Assembly (NCBI GenBank): GCA_017161665.1
Contig: JADFCT010000255.1
Location: forward strand, 1-5,387
Direction: 5' to 3'
Source of the DNA: Candidatus Sumerlaeota bacterium
Lineage (GTDB): Bacteria > Sumerlaeota > Sumerlaeia > JADFCT01
Length of the DNA stretch: 5,387 nucleotides
Positions 1 to 5,387 of this stretch are shown here, piece by piece. The notes beneath the pieces were generated by a model. That model did not search any database. It was given only the letters and a program-made list of their open reading frames with translations, and was not told where the DNA came from. Each line of letters opens with the position of its first letter. Positions within the stretch are counted from its first letter, which is position 1. The position numbers were made by a program, and so were the translations under genes.

Positions 1-173
1 GTGGCCGGAGCGAAATCGGCGCCCGCCCCGGCGGGCAGGGGAGTGGGAGATGGGACAACGGCGGTCGACAAATTCGGCGGCTGGAGTGTGGGAACCTGAG
101 CAAGCAGCGGTGAAGCGCACAGGATAACCGCCAGTGTCAGAAAAGCCGGTAACCATCGACGAAAGTCAAACAT
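1..173 (-). CDS. Secreted proline-rich protein of unknown function, N-terminal part only
   Basis: This is the 5' end of a leftward gene, with 57 complete codons visible before the window edge. The N-terminus (MFDFRRWLPAFLTLAVILCA) is a textbook Sec signal peptide: a short basic n-region with Arg5-Arg6, a hydrophobic core at about residues 8-24, and a likely signal peptidase I site after LLA (residues 23-25), before Gln26. The start is supported by a GGGAG Shine-Dalgarno sequence 8 nt upstream (182-186). The mature part begins with a low-complexity segment rich in Pro, Ala, Thr and Ser (residues 27-57), which looks like an exported linker or a disordered N-terminus. No domain is visible, so no function can be given. 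The frame has no stop to the edge and its GC content (38 of 60 bases at 61-120) matches the other genes. It is divergent from the oxidoreductase operon and about 1.4 kb from it. A chance ORF is unlikely given the signal peptide, ribosome site and composition together. Confidence 0.75.
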   Translation of the reverse strand, partial: MFDFRRWLPAFLTLAVILCASPLLAQVPTLQPPNLSTAVVPSPTPLPAGAGADFAPA

Positions 174-181
174 GTTTGGAA

Positions 182-186
182 CTCCC
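182..186 (-). promoter_or_regulatory. Shine-Dalgarno site of the leftward secreted-protein gene
   Basis: On the minus strand the sequence reads GGGAG, then 8 nt, then ATG (173-171). This spacing is near ideal. It fixes the start of the leftward gene, because the signal peptide begins exactly at that ATG. No convincing -35/-10 pair was found further upstream on the minus strand. Confidence 0.6.
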
Positions 187-638
187 AGACGCAGGGAAAT
201 GCCCCCGGCAAGCGATCAATCTCTGAAACGCTGTGGGGCTTAACTAATAAAAAGCGAATTGCGCGCCAAGAGGGAGCAGAATCTGGCAAGGAGCCTTTTC
301 GTTGTAAAACGTTGAAATGAATGAAGATACGCCGAATAAAAGGGTTGAAATCTTTTAGAAATACAGAACGGGTCAAATATTTGACGCGTAAAAGCGCCGA
401 AATGATGACCGCCCAATCGGATAAGCGCCGGCGCGAGCGGATAACCGGTCTGAGAAAAAGGGAGAAATTCGAGCCACAGCGGTGCAGTTATTCAAAAAAG
501 TTCTCAGTTGGACAGACAAAGCGTCGAAAAACGCCCTCCCCAATGAAACAGGCCGGATGCCGCATATGCATCACCCACACAAAACAGAGAGGAACCAAAT
601 GTTGTTATTGTGAGAGCATTAAGGCCATTTCGTCCTCT
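187..638. other. Intergenic stretch without a supported gene
   Basis: About 450 bases upstream of the leftward gene. The one long plus-strand frame (321-668) encodes an extremely Arg/Lys-rich 115-residue product with no recognisable domain. It has no good ribosome site and runs into the TCCG inverted repeats, so I do not call it. Short symmetric elements are present: a 14-bp palindrome (372-385), GCGCCGGCGC (425-434), and CGGATAA repeated directly at 418-424 and 438-444. The promoter of the leftward gene should lie here, but I could not identify it with confidence. No tRNA or rRNA was recognised. Confidence 0.5.
372..385. repeat. Perfect 14-bp palindrome, possible operator
   Basis: GTCAAATATTTGAC is a perfect inverted repeat with no spacer (arms GTCAAAT and ATTTGAC). 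Its length and AT-rich centre resemble a dimeric repressor site. It lies about 200 nt upstream of the leftward gene's start codon, rather far for a simple operator. No regulator gene is visible in the window, so the regulatory role is inference only. Confidence 0.35.
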
Positions 639-693
639 GGAAATTTTCCGTCCGTCCGCACCCCTTAAGGAAAACGGACGGACGGAAAATTCC
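639..693. repeat. Long inverted repeat of TCCG/CGGA units (hairpin)
   Basis: The left arm at 642-658 (AATTTTCCGTCCGTCCG) is exactly complementary to the right arm at 675-691, giving a 17-bp perfect stem around a 16-nt loop. GG at 639-640 and CC at 692-693 extend the stem if one extra A in the left arm is bulged. Each arm contains three tandem TCCG (or CGGA) units. The loop itself contains the perfect palindrome CCTTAAGG (663-670). No T-tract follows on either strand, so it is not a standard intrinsic terminator. It may be a REP-like dispersed palindrome, a mobile-element end, or a cruciform-forming element. Confidence 0.75.
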
Positions 694-730
694 GTCCGCT
701 GGCGGAATGCCGGACGGACGCCGGAAGGCG
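689..730. repeat. Secondary nested inverted repeats adjoining the TCCG hairpin
   Basis: Directly after the main hairpin the same tetranucleotide motif continues in alternating orientation. CCGTCCG (692-698) pairs with CGGACGG (711-717). ATTCCG (689-694) pairs with CGGAAT (703-708). TCCGC-TG-GCGGA (695-706) and CGCC-GGAA-GGCG (719-730) are small perfect hairpins. The overlapping pairings are mutually exclusive, so the region could switch between alternative folds. Their origin is probably shared with the preceding hairpin. Confidence 0.6.
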
Positions 731-847
731 CCTCCCAAACCTGTCCGGAATAGTGGAAAGAAGGGTTCTTTGAAAGAATTTTGCCCTGTAACTCGCCATA
801 ATTCCGTAGGCCAGTAAAATCAATGGCTTGCGCTGGCCGCCTGACAT

Positions 848-1202
848 CGCCATCATCTCAACCATGCACGCACTTATATCGATATTTCAAATCATCCCAC
901 TGCGGATTTCAATATTGCGATCAGCTCTCAAATCTCAGGGCGAACCGACTCTGGAAAATCTTGGTGGTGGGCTAAAAACTGTCGGCGAGAGTTACTCGAC
1001 CACGTCATCGTCTTGAATGAAAAACATCTTCGCCGACTTGTTCGAGAATATACGGCCTATTATAATGATCAGCGCTGTCACTACTCCCTGAACAAAGACA
1101 CACCCAATAGTCGTCGCCCACTCTCGTCCAGCCCCAAATGCGACGGTCAAACCCATTCCAATTCTTGGCGGCCTGCATCACCGATATAAATGGAGCGACG
1201 CG
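848..1202 (+). pseudogene. Decayed DDE transposase/integrase (rve superfamily) remnant
   Basis: Reading the plus strand in the frame that contains position 992 gives LLDHVIVLNEKHLRRL (992-1039), then an AYYND segment (1055-1069) and a KDTP segment (1094-1105). This is the characteristic C-terminal part of integrase-core transposases of the IS3/IS481-like superfamily. The frame stops at 1187-1189, but the expected C-terminal motif GGLHHRYKW is present at 1167-1193 in the next frame, so there is a one-base shift at about 1121-1130. Upstream, HPTADF (893-910) matches the segment normally found between the first and second catalytic Asp. The roughly 40-60 residues that should follow, holding the second Asp and the Glu, are missing or scrambled, and an in-frame stop lies at 842-844. 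The DDE triad is therefore absent and the element cannot be active. No terminal inverted repeats or target duplication could be assigned. The family assignment comes from recalled motifs, not from a search. Confidence 0.78.
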
Positions 1203-1567
1203 GATAAAATCGAAGAATACGGAAAGACTGAAGTTTCCCTCATAACCAGCACGTTCCGTTTCGAATACAAATATGCAGGATCGGATTCGTAGAAAATAAT
1301 CTGACAAAGCCCCAAACGTCCTCGCCCCTCCAAACAAAAGGCCTCAACCATAGCACGAATACTCCAAAAAACAGACAAGCACGACTCGGATTGCTCCGGA
1401 TACAATTGTGACGAGCCACAGAAACTTAAGGTAAAATAATATCGATTGAATTTTATACCCTTGTATGGCATGTTGCCAGTGATGTTTTGCTGAGAAAACA
1501 GGGTTGGTTCATGGGCTTCTTTAAAAAGATCCCGACCCCGCAGATTCAAACGAAAGAGACACGTTTT
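1203..1567. other. AT-richer leader region upstream of the oxidoreductase gene
   Basis: No gene is supported here. GC is clearly lower than in the coding sequence (25 of 60 bases at 1381-1440 against 41 of 60 at 2221-2280). The promoter of the downstream pair should lie in this stretch or within the transposase remnant. Candidate elements are TACAAT (1401-1406), TAAAAT (1432-1437) and TTGAAT (1446-1451), but none forms a -35/-10 pair with acceptable spacing, so no promoter is called. Confidence 0.45.
1552..1559 (+). promoter_or_regulatory. Weak purine-rich ribosome binding site of the oxidoreductase gene
   Basis: GAAAGAGA lies 8 nt before ATG 1568. It is only a partial Shine-Dalgarno match, but it is better than what precedes the other candidates: GGA 7 nt before ATG 1580, and nothing good before TTG 1487 or ATG 1511. 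It favours 1568 as the start. Confidence 0.4.
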
Positions 1568-2896
1568 ATGGATCTCCATATGAAAACAGCGCTTACGCGG
1601 CGTCAGTTTTTGACCCGAGGGGCAGTGGCTGTCGGCGCTTTCGCCATACCGCTTTATGTGCCGGCCTCGGCACTGGGGCGGGATGGGGCGGTGGCGCCCA
1701 GCGAACGTATTGTCATGGGAGGCATCGGCATGGGCGGGCGCGGATCTTCTGATTTGAACTGGATGATCAACGAGCCGGATGTGCAATGGGTCGCCGTCTG
1801 CGACGTTCGCCGAAGCCCGCGGGACGCAGCCCGGAACGTCGTGAATAGCAAATATGGAAACAAGGATTGCGCCGCCTATCGTGATTTTCGGGAGCTCTTA
1901 GCCGAACGCAACGATGTGGAAGCCGTGTTGATCGCCACCGGTGACCGCTGGCACGCGCTGGCCTCGGTCCTGGCGATGCAGGCGGGAAAGGATGTCTATT
2001 GCGAAAAACCCGCCTGCCTGACCATGGCGCAGGGACAAAAGGTCGTGGAGACGGCGCGCCGATATGGCCGGATCTTTCAAACCGGCGCGCAACGGCTCAG
2101 CGAGCCGAATCATGTGTTTGCCATCGAAATGGCTCTGTCCGGTCGGTTGGGCCCCATCCATACCGCTTACGCCGATATTCGCTGGCGTGATGGCTTTCGC
2201 CACGACTGGTTGCCGGCGGAGCCGGAACCGTCCATGGATGAGGTGGACTGGGATATCTGGCTCGGCCCCTGCCCCTGGCGTCCCTTTAACAGAGGCTATG
2301 TGGATGGAGGCGGATGGTATCATTTTTACGATTTCGCCACCAACGTCGCCATGTGGGGCGCCCACACGGTGGCCCAGGCGCTGGCCGGACTCGATATGTC
2401 GAATGCGCACAGCATCGAGTTGGAATACAGCGGCCCCGAAAAAACCATGATGACCCGCTTGTCCAACGGCATCAAACTGGTCCTCTTCCGCGTCAGCGGA
2501 TCGGTATGGGAACCCTGTGAATACTGGCATGGCGCCTGTGGGGAGCGTTTCGACGGTCCGGAGGGATGGGCCGCCGCGGCGGACGGCTATTCGAGACCCG
2601 ACGTGTCCTCGCCATCCATGTTGAGCGAATACGGCAAAGTGGTGGCCGAATATCAGGCCCGGACCCAGCGGTCCCTCAATCATGCCCGGGACTTCTTCGA
2701 CTGCGTTCGCTCGCGTCGTCCCACAGTGGCGAATCCCGATGTGATGCTGCGTGCCATGAACATCTGCCTGGCGGCCGATATTTGTGAGCGCCTGAAACGA
2801 AACGTGACGTTCGACCTGCGCAAGGCTGAATTCGTCAATGACGCGGAAGCAAACCGGTTGCGGTCTCGCGCCATGCGCGCCCCCTATACGATCTAA
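1568..2896 (+). CDS. Tat-exported Gfo/Idh/MocA family NAD(P)-dependent oxidoreductase
   Basis: From ATG 1568 the protein has 442 residues, usual for the PVC-type secreted subfamily. Residues 9-15 read LTRRQFL, a twin-arginine motif (Arg11-Arg12). A hydrophobic stretch follows at 18-33, with a probable cleavage site after PASA (residue 35). The Rossmann fold has GIGMGG at 52-57 and the acidic end of strand 2 at Asp79 (VCDV). The EKP motif (146-148) supplies the family's catalytic Lys147. The C-terminal domain shows the DWDIWLGP segment (227-234), the WGAH motif with His266, and a family-typical tail (about 373-442) ending in NDAEANRL and RAPYTI. In the DxxxH catalytic motif the Asp is replaced by Met262. 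The family oxidises or reduces sugars and cyclitols with a nucleotide cofactor. Folded Tat export would carry the cofactor out, as in glucose-fructose oxidoreductase. ATG 1580 is an alternative start that also keeps the Tat motif. The substrate is unknown. It is followed after 23 nt by the HEAT-DUF1080 gene, so the two are probably one operon. Confidence 0.93.
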   Translation: MDLHMKTALTRRQFLTRGAVAVGAFAIPLYVPASALGRDGAVAPSERIVMGGIGMGGRGSSDLNWMINEPDVQWVAVCDVRRSPRDAARNVVNSKYGNKDCAAYRDFRELLAERNDVEAVLIATGDRWHALASVLAMQAGKDVYCEKPACLTMAQGQKVVETARRYGRIFQTGAQRLSEPNHVFAIEMALSGRLGPIHTAYADIRWRDGFRHDWLPAEPEPSMDEVDWDIWLGPCPWRPFNRGYVDGGGWYHFYDFATNVAMWGAHTVAQALAGLDMSNAHSIELEYSGPEKTMMTRLSNGIKLVLFRVSGSVWEPCEYWHGACGERFDGPEGWAAAADGYSRPDVSSPSMLSEYGKVVAEYQARTQRSLNHARDFFDCVRSRRPTVANPDVMLRAMNICLAADICERLKRNVTFDLRKAEFVNDAEANRLRSRAMRAPYTI

Positions 2897-2904
2897 CGAA
2901 GCCC

Positions 2905-2910
2905 AAAGGA
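2905..2910 (+). promoter_or_regulatory. Shine-Dalgarno site of the HEAT-DUF1080 gene
   Basis: AAAGGA precedes ATG 2920 by 9 nt, inside the 23-nt gap after the oxidoreductase stop. It fixes the start at the beginning of a clear signal peptide. The gap is too short for an independent promoter, which supports co-transcription. Confidence 0.6.
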
Positions 2911-2919
2911 TATTCTGCG

Positions 2920-5387
2920 ATGAAACACATCTTATTGATACTCGTCTTTTTGTTTGCCAGCGCCGCTTTTGCCCAGGAAAGCGAACTGATCCAAATCATC
3001 GAGTCAAATGCGGGCCATCAGGAAAAACACGACGCTTGCCTGGAGTTGGCTCTGGTTGGCACGCGACAGGCCGTGCCGGCCCTTGCAAAATTGCTGGCCG
3101 ACGAAAAACTCTCGTGCATGGCCCGATATGCCCTGGAGCCGATCGACGACCCCTCCGTTGACGCGGCCTTGCGCCAATCCCTCGGACAACTCAAAGGGCT
3201 GCTGCTGGCGGGTGTGATTGACAGCCTGGGCGTTCGAAAAGATCGGGAGGCCATTGAACCACTCACCCGTTTTCTGACGGACAAGGATCCCATCGTGGCG
3301 AAGGCCGCCGCCCATGCCCTGGGCAATATGGGCGGGCCGGCCGCAAAGGCGCTGCAAGCCACGCTCAACAAAAAGTCCCAGGAAGCATCTCCCGATCTCC
3401 TGCCTCTGTGTGAGGGATTGTTTCGTTGCGCCGAAGCCATGTCAGACACGGAAGCGATAGCGATTTATGATATGATGCGCGCCATCCCCAACCTGCCCAC
3501 CCAGGCGAGAAAGGCCGCCTTGCGCGGCGCGATTCTGCGTCGGGGCGCCCAGGGCATCCCTCTGTGGACCGAAGCGATGCAAAGCGAAGCGTCCGAGTGG
3601 CTGGACGATGCGATGGGCATGGCAATGGACCTTCATGGCGGGGATATGACACGCGCCATGATGCTTGAACTGTCTCCTGCGGAAACGAATTCCCGGAAGC
3701 AACAACTGCTCATACAAGCCCTTGGCTATCGCGGCGACGTTGCGGCGACCCCCGCGTTGATTCCGCTGGCGCAGTCCGGGGCCCCCGACCTGCGCGTCGC
3801 GGCGATCCGGAGCCTCGTCCAACTCGGCAGCCCCTCCTCGATCCCGGTGCTAGGCGCCTTGGTGAAGGACGCCGACGAAAACGTGTCGATGGCCGCGCAA
3901 TCGGGCCTGATCGCCTTCCCCGGCAACGAAGCCGATGAAGCGGCCGTGGCGCTGCTGAAGGAGCCGGAAGCGAAGCACCGCCTCGCCGCCATCACAATTC
4001 TCAGAGAACGTCAGATCAAAACAGCGGTTCAACCCTTGTTGAAAGCAACCACTGACGTGGACACCGGTGTCCGCGAGGCTGCCTTCACGGCCCTCGGCCA
4101 GCTCGCCGGCGCGCAGGAAATTCCTGCGATTATTGAAGCGATGGAAAAGAATGGGGCGATGAAAAAAGGCGAGGATGCTCTGATAAACTTATGCAATCGT
4201 CTCCCGGAAGATGCGGGATGCTCGGAATATCTTACGGACGCTCTCCCACGGACTAAGGGTGAAATGAAACAGGCCCTGCTGCGCGTCTTGCGCATCGAGG
4301 GGGATTCCCGAGCCCTCGCGGCCGTCCGCGAAGCCGCCAAAGAGACCGATCCCGAGATCCGGGAAACCGCATGGCGCGCCTTGTGTGAATGGCCGACTGC
4401 CGACGCCCTGCCGGACCTGGATACCATTGCCCGAACGACGACGGATATGAAATTCCGGATTCTCGCCGTTCGGGGACAACTCGGGATGATCGACCGACTG
4501 ACCGTCAGCCATTTACAGAAACTCGAACACTTGAAAAAAGTAATGCCACTGATTGACCGAGTCGAGGAACAGCGCCTGGCGCTCATCACCCTCAGCCGCT
4601 ATCCCAGCGCCGAATCCCTCGCCATCGTCATGTCCTACGCGGACCGCGAGGAACTCAAGGATGAAGTCGGACTGGCGGCCGTGACCATTGCCGAAACCAT
4701 TGTCTCCACACATCCTTCAGAAGTCGTCGAGGCGATGAAACAAATCCAAACCGACAATGCGGAACTCGCCGACCGAATCCAGAAGATCCGGGACAGCGCA
4801 AAGACGGCGCGGAATGAGGAGGGGTTCGTCTCCCTCTTCAACGGCCGGGACCTGACAGGCTGGGATGGAAAACCCGGCTGGTGGACCGTCGAAGACGGCG
4901 CCCTCACCGCGGAGAGCACGGTGGACAAACCCTGTAATGTTTGTAATTATCTGATCTGGCGCAATGGACGGCCCGCTGACTTTGAGCTGCTGGCCGATTT
5001 CAAACTCAGCGTCAACGGCAACTCCGGCATTCAGATTCGCTCGGAGGAACGCCCCGACTGGGATACCTACGGTTACCAGGCCGACATGACCGGCGATGGG
5101 GAGTTGGTCGGCTTTGTCTATCACCACCAATATGCCCTCATCGCCGGGCGCGGCTCAAAAGCCTCCTTTGCCGCCGACGGGAAACCAACCGTGGAGCAGG
5201 TCGCCGATCCGGCGGAATTATTAAAGCACTACAAGATCGGCGACTGGAATACCTATCGCATCGTGTGCCGCGGTCCGGAAATGACGCTCTTCATCAATGG
5301 GACGCTCATGTGCCAGATCACCGATTTCCGTGTCACCCAAACGGCCGGGATCATCGCTCTGCAAATGCACCCCGGCCCACCGATGAA
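2920..5387 (+). CDS. Secreted HEAT-repeat protein with C-terminal DUF1080 (3-keto-disaccharide hydrolase) domain, 3' end cut off
   Basis: The frame is open from ATG 2920 to the window edge, giving 822 residues with no stop. Residues 1-18 (MKHILLILVFLFASAAFA) form a Sec signal peptide with a likely cut before Gln19. Residues 48 to about 620 are helical HEAT-like repeats. The clearest are at 48-82 (AVPALAKLL, then ARYALEP), 108-149 (IVAKAAAHALG), 272-335 (LRVAAIRSLVQLG), 353-400 (GVREAAFTALGQL) and about 478-500. Residues 636-822 are a DUF1080 domain with SLFNGRDLTGW, NSGIQIRS (701-708), GYQADM (718-723), DWNTY (775-779) and QMHPGPPM (815-822). That last motif normally lies about 10-20 residues from the domain end, so little is probably missing. 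DUF1080 has a concanavalin-like beta-sandwich fold and is linked to cleavage of 3-keto-glycosides. HEAT solenoids usually mediate protein contacts. The combination suggests an exported glycoside-processing enzyme with a large docking surface. A CNVC pair (672-675) sits in the DUF1080 domain. The next gene is not visible. Confidence 0.92.
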   Translation, partial: MKHILLILVFLFASAAFAQESELIQIIESNAGHQEKHDACLELALVGTRQAVPALAKLLADEKLSCMARYALEPIDDPSVDAALRQSLGQLKGLLLAGVIDSLGVRKDREAIEPLTRFLTDKDPIVAKAAAHALGNMGGPAAKALQATLNKKSQEASPDLLPLCEGLFRCAEAMSDTEAIAIYDMMRAIPNLPTQARKAALRGAILRRGAQGIPLWTEAMQSEASEWLDDAMGMAMDLHGGDMTRAMMLELSPAETNSRKQQLLIQALGYRGDVAATPALIPLAQSGAPDLRVAAIRSLVQLGSPSSIPVLGALVKDADENVSMAAQSGLIAFPGNEADEAAVALLKEPEAKHRLAAITILRERQIKTAVQPLLKATTDVDTGVREAAFTALGQLAGAQEIPAIIEAMEKNGAMKKGEDALINLCNRLPEDAGCSEYLTDALPRTKGEMKQALLRVLRIEGDSRALAAVREAAKETDPEIRETAWRALCEWPTADALPDLDTIARTTTDMKFRILAVRGQLGMIDRLTVSHLQKLEHLKKVMPLIDRVEEQRLALITLSRYPSAESLAIVMSYADREELKDEVGLAAVTIAETIVSTHPSEVVEAMKQIQTDNAELADRIQKIRDSAKTARNEEGFVSLFNGRDLTGWDGKPGWWTVEDGALTAESTVDKPCNVCNYLIWRNGRPADFELLADFKLSVNGNSGIQIRSEERPDWDTYGYQADMTGDGELVGFVYHHQYALIAGRGSKASFAADGKPTVEQVADPAELLKHYKIGDWNTYRIVCRGPEMTLFINGTLMCQITDFRVTQTAGIIALQMHPGPPM

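Noticed and set aside
321..668. Plus-strand frame of 115 residues, strongly basic
   Set aside because: It has no good ribosome site, a biased Arg/Lys/Ser composition and no recognisable domain. Its last codons are the TCCG inverted repeat, so it is most likely a chance open frame.
639..693. Intrinsic terminator
   Set aside because: The stem is long and strong but no T-run follows it on either strand, and no gene ends just before it.
809..838. Inverted repeat GGCCAG/CTGGCC as a transposon end
   Set aside because: The 6-bp stem with an 18-nt loop has no partner at the other side of the remnant, so it is within chance expectation.
1401..1451. Promoter candidates TACAAT, TAAAAT and TTGAAT upstream of the oxidoreductase
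   Set aside because: No pair has a spacing close to 17 nt, so no promoter can be called from sequence alone.
1487..1567. Upstream start (TTG 1487 or ATG 1511) for the oxidoreductase
   Set aside because: It would put 27 or 19 extra residues before the Tat motif, without a good ribosome site. ATG 1568 or 1580 gives a normal Tat n-region.
1178..1786. Minus-strand frame of 202 residues
   Set aside because: It overlaps both the transposase remnant and the start of the well-supported oxidoreductase on the opposite strand, and shows no domain.
1898..2683. Minus-strand frame of 261 residues
   Set aside because: It lies wholly inside the oxidoreductase gene. It is a typical antisense shadow of GC-rich coding sequence.
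4029..4589. Minus-strand frame of 186 residues, and further minus-strand frames up to 5130
   Set aside because: They are antisense to the HEAT-DUF1080 gene, whose plus-strand frame is uninterrupted and carries clear repeats and domain motifs.

Overview
The window looks like a chromosomal segment from a bacterium of the PVC type (Planctomycetota, Verrucomicrobiota, Lentisphaerota or Kiritimatiellota) or a similar lineage such as Hydrogenedentes. I cannot choose between these. The clues are a Tat-exported Gfo/Idh/MocA oxidoreductase of the kind that is heavily paralogous in those groups, a secreted protein joining a HEAT-repeat solenoid to a DUF1080 (3-keto-disaccharide hydrolase) domain, high-GC coding sequence, and a decayed DDE transposase of a type common in such genomes.

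Layout. Positions 1-173 (minus strand) hold the first 57 codons of a secreted, proline-rich protein that runs off the left edge. From 174 to 1567 no intact gene is supported. This 1.4 kb stretch is visibly poorer in GC than the genes. It holds a perfect 14-bp palindrome (372-385), a cluster of inverted repeats built from the tetranucleotide TCCG/CGGA (about 640-730), and a transposase/integrase remnant (about 848-1202) that has lost its catalytic centre and carries a frameshift. Positions 1568-2896 (plus) encode a Tat-signal Gfo/Idh/MocA oxidoreductase. Positions 2920-5387 (plus), after a 23-nt gap, encode a signal-peptide protein with about 600 residues of HEAT-like helices followed by a DUF1080 domain. 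It is open at the right edge but appears to lack only its last residues.

How the genes may work together. Gfo/Idh/MocA enzymes include those that oxidise sugars or glycosides at C3, and DUF1080 domains are associated with cleavage of 3-keto-glycosides. Both products here carry export signals and are probably co-transcribed. The simplest reading is an extracytoplasmic two-step module: oxidise a glycoside, then cleave it, with the HEAT solenoid as scaffold or docking surface. The substrate cannot be read from the sequence. The leftward gene is divergent from this pair but separated by about 1.4 kb and the transposase remnant, so a functional link is not shown.
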